Assembly: GCF_001864895.1 (NCBI RefSeq)
Contig: NZ_MJGO01000039.1
Location: 287,117 to 351,116 of the forward strand
From: Curtobacterium sp. MCBA15_009
GTDB lineage: Bacteria > Actinomycetota > Actinomycetes > Actinomycetales > Microbacteriaceae
Length of the DNA: 64,000 bases
Reading direction: 5' to 3'
Under the pieces are notes generated by a model. That model made no database searches, had not been told where the DNA came from, and was given only the letters and a program-made list of their open reading frames with translations. A program made the translations under genes and the position numbers. How positions within the stretch are numbered: position 1 is the stretch's first letter; each line of letters starts with the position of its first letter. Below are positions 8,685 to 16,242 of the stretch, in pieces.

Positions 8685-8963
8685 TCAGGCCGTCGGACCG
8701 TTGCCGAAGACGTAGCCGACGCCGAGACCGAACGCGAAGTCGAGGATCGACACCAGCACCATCATCACGACGACGAAGACGAGGACGACGCCCGTGTAGC
8801 TGAAGAGTTCCTTGCGGGTCGGGGTGACGACCTTGCGCAGTTCGCCGATGACCTGACGGATGAAGAGCACGATGGCGGCGATCGGACCGCGGCGCTCGGC
8901 CCGGTCCTGCTTCGCCTTGGCGACGACGTCGTCCGCCGTCGTCTCCATGTCTTTGCTCGCCAA
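8685..8963 (-). CDS. secE: Preprotein translocase subunit SecE
   Basis: SecE (92 aa) clamps SecY in the Sec translocon. It has the short single-TM form: an amphipathic helix [19 protein letters not shown] followed by one membrane helix ([17 protein letters not shown]). The start is uncertain. TTG 8963 has GGAAGG 8 nt upstream and is preferred. ATG 8948 is five codons in, with a poorer RBS. The open frame to 9011 would enter the tRNA-Trp gene and is rejected. Position between tRNA-Trp and nusG is the conserved actinobacterial order. Confidence 0.93.
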   Translation of the reverse strand: MASKDMETTADDVVAKAKQDRAERRGPIAAIVLFIRQVIGELRKVVTPTRKELFSYTGVVLVFVVVMMVLVSILDFAFGLGVGYVFGNGPTA

Positions 8964-8984
8964 CTTCTCAACCTTCCAGATGTG

Positions 8985-9057
8985 CAGGGCGGACAGGACT
9001 CGAACCTGCAACCTGCGGTTTTGGAGACCGCTGCTCTACCAATTGAGCCACCGCCCT
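8985..9057 (-). tRNA. trpT: tRNA-Trp (CCA anticodon)
   Basis: A complete cloverleaf reads AGGGCGG at the 5' acceptor and CCGCCCT plus discriminator G at the 3' end. The anticodon loop CTCCAAA gives CCA, and the T-arm contains GGTTCGAGTCC. The 3' CCA is not encoded. It lies just upstream of secE. Confidence 0.97.
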
Positions 9058-9171
9058 TCGGAACGCACGCTCGTCACCGATGCGCGTTCCGGTGGTCGAG
9101 TGTACGGGAGTCCGTCACACGGTGTCCACTCGGCCGCCTCCACGGCGTGCCGCGCCGGTAGGCTCGACGTC

Positions 9172-10422
9172 GTGAGCACCGCAGCCCCCGGCCCCGAGTC
9201 CACCACCACCTCCGCTGCCGCGCCGACGGATCGGCCGCGCATCGCGTCCCGCATCGCCGCGATCGCCGAGTCCGCGACGCTCAAGGTCGATGCGAAGGCG
9301 AAGGCCCTCAAGGCGGCCGGCCGCCCGGTCATCTCCTTCGCCGCCGGCGAGCCCGACTTCGCGACGCCCCAGCACGTCGTCGACGCCGCCGTCCAGGCCG
9401 CGCAGGACCCGAAGAACCACCGGTACACGCCCGCGACCGGCCTCCCCGAGCTCAAGCAGGCGATCGCCGACAAGACCGCGCGCGAGTCCGGCACGACCGT
9501 CGACCCGTCGCAGGTGATCGTGACGAACGGCGGCAAGCAGGCCGTCTACCAGGCGTTCCAGACCATCGTGGACGCCGGCGACGAGGTCCTGCTCCCCGCC
9601 CCGTACTGGACCACCTACCCGGAGGCGATCCGGCTCGCGGGCGGCGAACCGGTCGAGGTCTTCGCCGGGAGCGACCAGGACTACCTCGTCACGGTCGAGC
9701 AGCTCGAGGCGGCGCGCACCCCGAGGACGAAGGCGCTGCTGTTCTGCTCGCCCTCGAACCCGACCGGCGCGGTGTACAGCGCCGAGCAGACCCGTGCCAT
9801 CGGCGAGTGGGCGCTCGAGCACGGCATCTGGGTGATCAGCGACGAGATCTACCAGGACCTCGTGTACGACGGCGTCCGCTTCTCCGGCGTCCTCGCCGAG
9901 GTCCCGGCCCTCGCCGACACCACCATCCTGGTGAACGGCGTCGCGAAGACCTACGCGATGACCGGCTGGCGCGTGGGTTGGTTCATCGGTCCGGCCGACG
10001 CGGTCAAGGCGGCGTCGAACCTGCAGTCGCACCTGTCGTCGAACGTGTCGAACGTGTCGCAGCGCGCCGCGATCGCCGCGCTGACCGGCCCGCAGGGACC
10101 CGTCGCCGACATGCGCGAGGCCTTCGACCGTCGCCGCCAGGCGATCGTCGCCGGGCTGAACGCGATCCCCGGGTTCGTCACGCCGACGCCGCAGGGCGCC
10201 TTCTACGTCTACCCGGACGTCACGGCACTGCTCGGCCGCGAGTGGGCCGGCTCCACCCCGACCACGACGCTCGAGCTCGCCGACCTGATCCTCGAGCACG
10301 CCGAGGTCGCGGTCGTCCCCGGCGAGGCGTTCGGCCCCTCCGGCTACCTGCGGCTCTCCTACGCCCTGAGCGACGAGGACATCGCCGAGGGCGTCGCGCG
10401 CCTGGCGCGCTTCTTCGCGTAG
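9172..10422 (+). CDS. Pyridoxal-phosphate aminotransferase, aspartate aminotransferase type (class I/II)
   Basis: The 416-aa fold-type I aminotransferase would transfer the amino group between aspartate or a similar amino acid and 2-oxoglutarate. Family blocks are [11 protein letters not shown], the glycine/aromatic binding part [13 protein letters not shown] and [31 protein letters not shown], and the PLP lysine in [14 protein letters not shown] (about K259). GTG 9172 is the start: TAGGCT (9159-9164) is followed by exactly 7 nt and the GTG, a leaderless arrangement. The longer open frame to 8860 would cross the tRNA gene. It is oriented opposite to secE-nusG. Confidence 0.92.
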   Translation: MSTAAPGPESTTTSAAAPTDRPRIASRIAAIAESATLKVDAKAKALKAAGRPVISFAAGEPDFATPQHVVDAAVQAAQDPKNHRYTPATGLPELKQAIADKTARESGTTVDPSQVIVTNGGKQAVYQAFQTIVDAGDEVLLPAPYWTTYPEAIRLAGGEPVEVFAGSDQDYLVTVEQLEAARTPRTKALLFCSPSNPTGAVYSAEQTRAIGEWALEHGIWVISDEIYQDLVYDGVRFSGVLAEVPALADTTILVNGVAKTYAMTGWRVGWFIGPADAVKAASNLQSHLSSNVSNVSQRAAIAALTGPQGPVADMREAFDRRRQAIVAGLNAIPGFVTPTPQGAFYVYPDVTALLGREWAGSTPTTTLELADLILEHAEVAVVPGEAFGPSGYLRLSYALSDEDIAEGVARLARFFA

Positions 10423-10436
10423 TCCCCCCGCACACC

Positions 10437-10469
10437 GGAACGGGCCACCTCGTCGAGGTGGCCCGTTCC
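10437..10469 (+). terminator. Terminator between the aminotransferase and murB
   Basis: A nearly perfect 16-bp palindrome (GGAACGGGCCACCTCG / CGAGGTGGCCCGTTCC) starts 15 nt after the aminotransferase stop and can act in both directions for the two convergent genes. Confidence 0.8.
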
Positions 10470-10525
10470 TGGTTCCCGGGAGGCCCGTGGAGCGTCGTGC
10501 GCGTCCGTCCGGTCCGGCGGGCGCG

Positions 10526-11554
10526 TCAGTCGAGCAGGTCGCCGACCACGACGGGTTCCGGGGCGAGCGCGACCCCGAACCGGTTGAGGACCGTCACCTG
10601 GACGTAGCGCGCGAGCTCGGCGACCTGCGCCGCGGTGGCGCCGCCGCGGTTCGTCAGCGCGAGGGTGTGCTTCGACGAGATCCCCGCACGCGACCCCGGG
10701 ACCGCGTAGCCACGGTGCACGCCGGCGTGCTCGATGAGCCAGGCGGCGCTGAGCTTGACGTCGTCGCCGGCGGCCCACCGCGGTGCCTCGGCGGGCAGCG
10801 TCTCGGCGAAGGACGGGGACACGATCGGGTTCGTGAAGAAGGACCCGGCACTCCAGGTGTCGTGGTCGTCCCCGTCGAGCACCATGCCCTTCGACGCGCG
10901 CAGTCGCAGGACCTCGTCGCGGACGGTCGCGGGCGGCACGGGTGCGCCGAGCTCCACCCCGAGCGAGCCGGCCAGCTGGGCGTACCGGACGGCCACGCCG
11001 TCCTGACCGGCGAGGCCGAGTCGGAACTCGACGGTCAGCACGACGCCGCGCCGACCGTGCTTGAGGGTCGACGTGCGGTACCCGAGCGCCAGTTCGGCCG
11101 CCGGCACCCAGGCGCGCTCCCCCGTGGCCGCGTCGAGGAACTCGACGCGGGTGAGCACGTCGGAGAGCTCGACCCCGTAGGCCCCGATGTTCTGCACGGG
11201 CGACGCCCCGACGGTGCCCGGGATGCCGCTCAGCGCCTCGAGCCCGGTCCAGCCGTTCGCGACGGTCGTGGCGACGAACGGGTCCCACGGCTCGCCGGCG
11301 GCGACGCGGACGGTGACGCCGTCGGCGTCGCGGTCGGCGTCCACGCCGGTGGTGCGGACGAGGACGACGGTGCCGTCGAAGCCGCCGTCGGCGACGAGCA
11401 GGTTGCTGCCGCCGCCGAGGACGAGCCACTCGTGGTCGTCGAAGGCGTCGAGGGCGTGCTCGACGAGTTCGTCGGTGGTCGTCGCCGTGAGCAGCCGTGC
11501 TGCCGCCCCACCGACGCGGAGCGTCGTGAGGTCGGCGAGCGCCGGCTCGGTCAC
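10526..11554 (-). CDS. murB: UDP-N-acetylenolpyruvoylglucosamine reductase (type I MurB)
   Basis: MurB (342 aa) reduces UDP-GlcNAc-enolpyruvate to UDP-MurNAc in peptidoglycan synthesis, using FAD and NADPH. Seen are the FAD-binding VLGGGSNLLVADGGF, the GIPGTVGASPVQNIGAYG block, the proton-donor Ser in SAGSFFTNP, and the C-terminal AAWLIEHAG...KHTLALTNRGGAT. The length matches the E. coli-like type I enzyme. The start is GTG 11554, only 2 nt after the upstream MaoC stop; the longer frame overlapping that gene is rejected. It probably forms one transcript with the two dehydratase genes. Confidence 0.96.
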   Translation of the reverse strand: MTEPALADLTTLRVGGAAARLLTATTTDELVEHALDAFDDHEWLVLGGGSNLLVADGGFDGTVVLVRTTGVDADRDADGVTVRVAAGEPWDPFVATTVANGWTGLEALSGIPGTVGASPVQNIGAYGVELSDVLTRVEFLDAATGERAWVPAAELALGYRTSTLKHGRRGVVLTVEFRLGLAGQDGVAVRYAQLAGSLGVELGAPVPPATVRDEVLRLRASKGMVLDGDDHDTWSAGSFFTNPIVSPSFAETLPAEAPRWAAGDDVKLSAAWLIEHAGVHRGYAVPGSRAGISSKHTLALTNRGGATAAQVAELARYVQVTVLNRFGVALAPEPVVVGDLLD

Positions 11555-11556
11555 GG

Positions 11557-11982
11557 TCAGCGGAACACCACCGTGACCTGCGCCTTGCCGAGCACGGTCT
11601 GCCCGGCGGCAGTCACGGTGAGGTCGATGCGGGCGGGACGGCCGTCGTCGTCGACGGTGCCGACCTTGGCGACGATCCCGACCGTGGCGCCCTGCTCCGG
11701 GTCGACGACGACGGGACGGGTGAACCGCACGCCGTAGCCCGACACCCAACCGCTGTCGCCGAGCCACTCGGCCACCGGCTGCACGGCGAGGCCCATCGTG
11801 AGCATGCCGTGGGCGAGGACACCGGGCAGACCGACCGAGGTCGCGACGTCGTCGCGGTAGTGGATCGGGTTGAAGTCGCCGGAGGCGCCGGCGTAGCGGA
11901 CCAGGGAGTCGCGGGTCAGGTGCACGTCGCGCTCGGCGACGACCGTGCCGACCTCGAGCGTGGTGGCGGGTGCGGCGGTCAT
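11557..11982 (-). CDS. MaoC-like hydratase, HadB type
   Basis: The 141-aa hot-dog-fold protein has the (R)-specific hydratase motif DFNPIHYRDDVATSVGLPG followed by LAHGMLTMGL, with the catalytic Asp and His in the first part. In mycobacteria the homologue HadB is the catalytic subunit of the 3-hydroxyacyl-ACP dehydratase, which pairs with HadA. Here it overlaps the HadA-like gene by 4 nt (ATGA) and is followed at once by murB. Microbacteriaceae are not known to make mycolic acids, so the substrate is probably an ordinary fatty acyl thioester; that is inference. Confidence 0.88.
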   Translation of the reverse strand: MTAAPATTLEVGTVVAERDVHLTRDSLVRYAGASGDFNPIHYRDDVATSVGLPGVLAHGMLTMGLAVQPVAEWLGDSGWVSGYGVRFTRPVVVDPEQGATVGIVAKVGTVDDDGRPARIDLTVTAAGQTVLGKAQVTVVFR

Positions 11983-12428
11983 GCGTCGTCTCCTCGGACC
12001 ACGAGGGTGGAGGTCGCCGTGACGACGTGCTCCCCCGCGGCGTCGTTCATGGTGCTCCGGGCGGTGACCATGGCGTTGCCGCCGAGGGTCTTGACGCTCG
12101 TGACGGTGAGCGTGGCGGTGAGTTCGTCGCCGGCGACGATCGGCCGGTCGTAGGTGAACGACTGCTCACCGTGGACGACGCGGGAGAAGTCGATGCCGGC
12201 GTCGGGCTCGGCCAGGAGCTGCGCGAGGGTGGCTTCCTGCACGACGACGGCGAAGGTCGGCGGGGCCACGACGTCGTCGTAGCCGGCGGCGCGCGCGGCC
12301 TCGGGGTCGTGGTGGACGGGGTTGGTCGCGAACACCGCACGCGAGAACTCGCGTACCTTCTCGCGGCCGACCAGGTAGGGCTGGGCCGGCGGGAACGTCC
12401 TGCCGACGAGCTCGGGGTTCACTGACAC
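11979..12428 (-). CDS. FAS1-type dehydratase-like protein, HadA type
   Basis: The 149-aa MaoC_dehydrat_N-like protein has the non-catalytic partner pattern: NPELVGRTFPPAQPYLVGREK, HHDPEAARAAGYDDVVAPPTF and SFTYDRPIVAGDELTAT. It should form a heterodimer with the HadB-like protein that follows it with a 4-nt overlap. The start is GTG 12428: -10 box TAGACT (plus-strand 12436-12441) lies exactly 7 nt upstream, so the mRNA is probably leaderless. A frame to 12512 exists but crosses the promoter. Confidence 0.85.
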   Translation of the reverse strand: MSVNPELVGRTFPPAQPYLVGREKVREFSRAVFATNPVHHDPEAARAAGYDDVVAPPTFAVVVQEATLAQLLAEPDAGIDFSRVVHGEQSFTYDRPIVAGDELTATLTVTSVKTLGGNAMVTARSTMNDAAGEHVVTATSTLVVRGDDA

Positions 12429-12538
12429 GCAGGGCAGTCTACCGAGCGCCGCCGACGAGTCCCCGGTGCGATCGGTTACTGTGGGGTGAGTCGGTTCGGG
12501 GGGAACCGGCACCGATCTTCCGGGGATGGGGAGGGACG

Positions 12539-12925
12539 ATGGACGCCGTCACCGAGTTCGCCGTGCACACGGGCGACCGGAGCACCGCGATGGAGGTCGC
12601 CGGAGCCGTGCTGCGGCGGTCCGGCCACCAGGTCGAACGCACCGGCGGGACGATCACCGCGACGACCGGGAACCGTCTGCTGACGATCCTGCTCGGCGTC
12701 TTCGTGCACCCGTCCCGCGAGTTCCGTCGGTACGAGGTGTCGACCACGGTGACGGGCACCGCCACGACGATCACGCTGCGCCGTGCCGCGCACGGGACCG
12801 CCGTCTCGGGCGGGAGCATCGGCGCGAGCCGACGCCAGGCTGCGTGGCACGAGGTGGCCACCGGGCTCGAGCGCGCGCTGCGGGCCGCCGGGATCCTGCT
12901 CGGGCGGACGGACCGCCGCCACTGA
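12539..12925 (+). CDS. Conserved hypothetical protein, 128 aa
   Basis: I do not recognise the family. The protein is soluble, with MDAVTEFAVHTGDRST at the N-terminus, a short hydrophobic run LLTILLGVF near residue 48, a beta-rich Thr-rich middle (VSTTVTGTATTITLRR) and a C-terminal amphipathic helix. Start ATG 12539 has GGGAGGG 3-4 nt upstream. It is divergent from the hadA-like gene and ends before the tRNA-Met terminator. It occupies the spot where rpmG often lies in related clusters. Confidence 0.65.
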   Translation: MDAVTEFAVHTGDRSTAMEVAGAVLRRSGHQVERTGGTITATTGNRLLTILLGVFVHPSREFRRYEVSTTVTGTATTITLRRAAHGTAVSGGSIGASRRQAAWHEVATGLERALRAAGILLGRTDRRH

Positions 12926-13016
12926 CGCCGGCGCGACCCCGACCCGAGCCAGGCCAGCCATCCGGGCCCAGACACCGGCACCGGCTCCGGCTGCGCTCAC
13001 GCCCCGGGAACGACGA

Positions 13017-13043
13017 AAGCCCGGCGAGCAGATCGCCGGGCTT
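13017..13043. terminator. Bidirectional terminator hairpin
   Basis: An 11-bp stem (AAGCCCGGCGA / TCGCCGGGCTT) with a 5-nt loop lies between the 128-aa gene (plus) and the 3' end of tRNA-Met (minus), so it can end both. Confidence 0.8.
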
Positions 13044-13047
13044 GCGG

Positions 13048-13121
13048 TAGCGAGGGCGGGACTTGAACCCGCGACCCCACGATTATGAGTCGTGTGCTCT
13101 AACCAACTGAGCTACCCCGCC
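13048..13121 (-). tRNA. tRNA-Met (CAT anticodon, elongator type)
   Basis: A 74-nt cloverleaf starts GGCGGGGTAGCTCAG; the anticodon loop CTCATAA reads CAT; the T-arm is GCGGGTTCAAGTCCCGC. The sequence resembles the actinobacterial elongator tRNA-Met rather than initiator or lysidine-modified tRNA-Ile. The G1-U72 end pair is a wobble. The 3' CCA is not encoded (CCG). Confidence 0.9.
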
Positions 13122-13153
13122 AGAGATCCGGAGCGACACGCGCACCGGGTCGG

Positions 13154-13225
<72 letters not shown>

Positions 13226-13318
13226 GATGTGCCGCGAACGGCACCACACGAGGATAGCAGACCTCCGACGCTGGTCCGGAACCGGGCGTGACGCCCGGGC
13301 GTGCCGCGCCGGCGACCC

Positions 13319-14473
13319 CTAGTCCGCGTTGGCCTCGAGCCACGCCAGCGGGTCCACCGGGACCCCGTCGACGTGCACCTCGAGGTGCAGGTGCGGGCCG
13401 GTCGAGTTGCCGGTGCTGCCGACGAGACCGAGGACGTCACCGACGGTGACCTGCTGACCCGTGACCACCTGGAAGGAGTTGTCCTCCATGTGGCCGTAGA
13501 CGCTGACGAACTGCTTGCCGTCGACGTCGTGCTGCACCCAGACGTCGTTGCCGAAGCCGCCGTCGTTCGCCTGCACCTTGATGACCGTGCCGGAGGCGAT
13601 CACCCGGATCGGGGTGCCCTCTCCCGGCGCGAAGTCGACGCCCATGTGGTTCGTCGAGCAGAACGAGCAGCCCGCGACCTGGCGTCCGCCGAAGCCCGAG
13701 GTGATCGGCACGCCGGTCAGGAAGGGCCACTGGATGGAGCCGGCCGGGTCGTTCGTGAAGCTCGACGCGTCGACGTGCTGGTACTGCGTGACGTCCGACA
13801 CCGTGTACTGGTCGCGTGACGTCGAACCGGCCGCGGTGTCGCCCACGTTGAGCGACTGGGTCGCACCGGCGCTGGCCCGGGCCGCGGTCGAACCGCTCTC
13901 CGGCACCCACAGTGCCTGCGCCGGCAGCGAGGTGGAGACGACGAGCCCGGCGGCGAAGAGCAGGGCGCCGACGGCGGTCACGCGCGACGCGGTCCGGCGG
14001 AAGGACGAGCCGGTTGTCGCCAGTCGGTTCGACGGTGCGGTCGCGGCGATGTGCCGCGTGGCACGGTCCACCTGCACGGGGCGGGTCCCGCGGCGACCGG
14101 CACCCCGGGCGGCCGAGGGCGACGCCGTGCCACGGCGCGACGGCGACGACACCGGGGCCACGACGGGCGACGAGGGTGCCGGCGGCGTCGCGATCCGGGA
14201 CGCCGGACGTGCCGGCGCGGCCGGGGAGGTCGGAGCCAGGTCGACCGGCGACACCGGGGCCGCCGGCGTGGTCGGTGCGGCGGCGCCCTGCACCGCAGGC
14301 CGATCGGACACGGTGTGCGCGGGCCGCGCCGTCGTGTCGTCGGCGATCGCGACCGCTCCCTTCGCGGCTGCCCGCTCCGCCTCGATCCGGGCTCGTCGGG
14401 TCAGGTGGACGACCGGGGTGGCGGCGTCGACGGGACCGGGGGTGACGGCGGGCGAGAGCGGGGAGTGCGGCAT
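13319..14473 (-). CDS. M23 family metallopeptidase, membrane-anchored
   Basis: The 384-aa protein ends in a LytM/M23 endopeptidase domain that would cut peptidoglycan cross-bridges. Zinc and catalytic residues are seen in NHMGVDF (H276, D280), YGHM and GPHLHLEVH (H361, H363). The arrangement is unusual: about 160 Pro/Ala/Ser/Arg-rich residues come first, and only then a single hydrophobic segment (about 164-184, ending LPAQA), which would act as an internal signal or anchor. Start ATG 14473 is a choice within a longer open frame; no strong RBS is near it, so the true start may differ slightly. It lies downstream of the phosphatase gene but has its own 140-nt upstream region. Confidence 0.85.
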   Translation of the reverse strand: MPHSPLSPAVTPGPVDAATPVVHLTRRARIEAERAAAKGAVAIADDTTARPAHTVSDRPAVQGAAAPTTPAAPVSPVDLAPTSPAAPARPASRIATPPAPSSPVVAPVSSPSRRGTASPSAARGAGRRGTRPVQVDRATRHIAATAPSNRLATTGSSFRRTASRVTAVGALLFAAGLVVSTSLPAQALWVPESGSTAARASAGATQSLNVGDTAAGSTSRDQYTVSDVTQYQHVDASSFTNDPAGSIQWPFLTGVPITSGFGGRQVAGCSFCSTNHMGVDFAPGEGTPIRVIASGTVIKVQANDGGFGNDVWVQHDVDGKQFVSVYGHMEDNSFQVVTGQQVTVGDVLGLVGSTGNSTGPHLHLEVHVDGVPVDPLAWLEANAD

Positions 14474-14616
14474 GTGTGCGGTGGCGATCCTGATCGGGGC
14501 AGATGCGCTCGGAGGTAACGAGCAGATAACGGGACCTGAGCACGCTAGCAAAGGACGTCGCACGCCGCCAATCACCCGGACGACCAGGACGGCCCCCCAG
14601 ACCTGGGGACCCGGGC

Positions 14617-15438
14617 TCAGTCGGCCAGGGCGTCGGCCTCCAGACGGCGGAGGAGGACCTCGAGGTCGTCGGCGACCGCGGGGCTCGCGAAGAGGAAGGA
14701 CCGCGTGTCGCCGGCCTCCCAGATCCGGACCACGGCGCCGGCCTCGGCCGCGACGACGGATCCGCCCGCCATGTCCCACGGGTTGATGCCGCGCTCGTAG
14801 TAGGCGTCCACCCGACCCTCGCCGACCGCACAGCAGTCGAGCGACGCCGCTCCCCCGCGTCGGATGTCCCGGACCTCGCCGATGAGGCCGGCGAGGACCC
14901 GGACCTGCTCGCGGCGGCGGTCGGCCGTGTACCCGAACCCCGTCGCGACGAGGGTCTCGGCCAGGGACGCGGGCGAGGCGACGGTCAGCCGCTCCCCGTC
15001 GCGGGTCGCGCCGCTGCCGACGGCCGCGCGGAACACGGTGCCGGTCGCGGGCATGACGACGACGCCGGCCACCGGCTCCCACGTCGTGGGGTCCGGGTCG
15101 CCGCGCACCACCCCGATGCTCACGCCGTGGTCGGCGCTGCCGTAGAGGTAGTTGACGGTGCCGTCGATCGGGTCGACCACCCACGTGTACCCCGAGGACC
15201 CGGTGGCGGAGCCGGACTCCTCACCGTGGAAGGCGTCGTCCGGACGCTCGGCGGCGATGCGCGCCCGGATGAGGGCCTCGACCTCGCGGTCCGCGGCGGT
15301 GACGACGTCGACGATGCTCGACTTCCGGTCGGCGACCTCCACCCCCTCGGCGCGTCGTCGGGCAGCGAGCTTCGCCGCTTCGACGGCGATCGACTCGGCG
15401 AGGTCGGCGAACCAGGACGGTGTGGGATCGGAGGACAT
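14617..15438 (-). CDS. Inositol monophosphatase family protein
   Basis: The 273-aa Mg-dependent phosphatase belongs to the IMPase/FBPase/HisN superfamily. It has the metal-binding motifs HGEESG, WVVDPIDGTVNY and GINPWDMAGG in the right order. Actinobacterial members include inositol-1-phosphatase, histidinol-phosphatase and others; which it is cannot be told. Start ATG 15438 has GGGAGGA about 6 nt upstream. tRNA-Tyr and its terminator lie just upstream. Confidence 0.9.
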   Translation of the reverse strand: MSSDPTPSWFADLAESIAVEAAKLAARRRAEGVEVADRKSSIVDVVTAADREVEALIRARIAAERPDDAFHGEESGSATGSSGYTWVVDPIDGTVNYLYGSADHGVSIGVVRGDPDPTTWEPVAGVVVMPATGTVFRAAVGSGATRDGERLTVASPASLAETLVATGFGYTADRRREQVRVLAGLIGEVRDIRRGGAASLDCCAVGEGRVDAYYERGINPWDMAGGSVVAAEAGAVVRIWEAGDTRSFLFASPAVADDLEVLLRRLEADALAD

Positions 15439-15460
15439 GCCCCCATCCTCCCGGAACACG

Positions 15461-15491
15461 AACGGCCCCGTCCGCAGTGGACGGGGCCGTT
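15461..15491 (-). terminator. Terminator after tRNA-Tyr
   Basis: A perfect 13-bp stem (AACGGCCCCGTCC / GGACGGGGCCGTT) with a 5-nt loop lies 5 nt downstream of the tRNA-Tyr 3' end. Confidence 0.8.
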
Positions 15492-15495
15492 CCGA

Positions 15496-15580
15496 TGGTG
15501 GCAAGTGAGGGATTCGAACCCCCGAAGGCTACGCCGGCTGATTTACAGTCAGATCCCTTTGGCCGCTTGGGTAACTTGCC
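15496..15580 (-). tRNA. tRNA-Tyr (GTA anticodon)
   Basis: An 85-nt class II tRNA with long variable arm. The 5' end GGCAAGT pairs with ACTTGCC, the anticodon loop CTGTAAA reads GTA, and the 3' CCA is encoded (plus-strand 15496-15498). Confidence 0.96.
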
Positions 15581-15716
15581 ATGCGCACCCAGCCGGTGTG
15601 ATCACCAACCGAAGGCGCGCACAAGAGCATAGCCGATCCGAGACGGTGGTCGTGACCACGTGAGCCGATCCGACGGGCTGGAACCGGGCCTCCTGTCCGC
15701 AGATAGGCTGTCCCGC

Positions 15717-16205
15717 ATGGCAGACAGTTCCTTCGACGTGGTCAGCAAGGTCGACAAGATGGAGGCGGAGAACGCCCTCAACCAGGCCGCCAAGGAGATC
15801 GAACAGCGGTACGACTTCAAGGGTGCCGACGCGTCGATCGCGTTCAGCGGCGAGGACGTCCTCATCAAGGCGAACTCGGAAGAGCGCGCGAAGGCCGTCC
15901 TCGACGTCCTGCAGAGCAAGGCGATCAAGCGCAACATCAGCCTGAAGAGCCTCGACGCCGGCGACCCCTACCCCTCGGGCAAGGAGTACCGCATCGAGGT
16001 GAAGTTCAAGAACGGCATCGAGCAGGACGTCGCGAAGAAGATCGGCGCGTTCCTGCGGGCCAACGCCCCGAAGACCGTGAAGAGCCAGATCCAGGGCGAC
16101 GAGCTCCGGGTCTCCTCGAAGAGCCGCGACGACCTGCAGAACACGATCCAGCTCCTCAAGGGCGAAGAGTTCGACGTGCCGCTGCAGTACATCAACTTCC
16201 GCTGA
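15717..16205 (+). CDS. YajQ family nucleotide-binding protein
   Basis: The 162-aa protein is a full YajQ/UPF0234 protein; Xanthomonas members bind cyclic di-GMP, and others have been linked to nucleotide or RNA binding. The family N-terminus ADSSFDVVSKVDKMEAENAL, RYDFKGADASI and the C-terminal KGEEFDVPLQYINFR are intact. Start ATG 15717 lies exactly 7 nt after TAGGCT (15704-15709), so it is probably leaderless; the frame to 15660 is rejected. Confidence 0.93.
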   Translation: MADSSFDVVSKVDKMEAENALNQAAKEIEQRYDFKGADASIAFSGEDVLIKANSEERAKAVLDVLQSKAIKRNISLKSLDAGDPYPSGKEYRIEVKFKNGIEQDVAKKIGAFLRANAPKTVKSQIQGDELRVSSKSRDDLQNTIQLLKGEEFDVPLQYINFR

Positions 16206-16242
16206 CGCGCAGCGCCCGAACGACGACCGACACCGGCACCCC

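Noticed and set aside
8860..9171. N-terminal extension of the aminotransferase
   Set aside because: The extension would translate through the tRNA-Trp gene and the TAGGCT promoter box.
11557..11767. Longer MurB beginning at 11767
   Set aside because: It would overlap most of the MaoC-like gene with Arg-rich sequence unlike any MurB N-terminus.
13048..13121. tRNA-Ile2 (CAT, lysidine) instead of tRNA-Met
   Set aside because: Acceptor and T-arm sequence resemble the elongator tRNA-Met of actinobacteria, and there is no initiator-type C1-A72 mismatch. The choice is not absolute.
14474..14616. c-di-AMP (ydaO) riboswitch upstream of the M23 endopeptidase
   Set aside because: This class often precedes cell-wall hydrolases in actinobacteria, but I could not find its conserved segments in the 140-nt gap.
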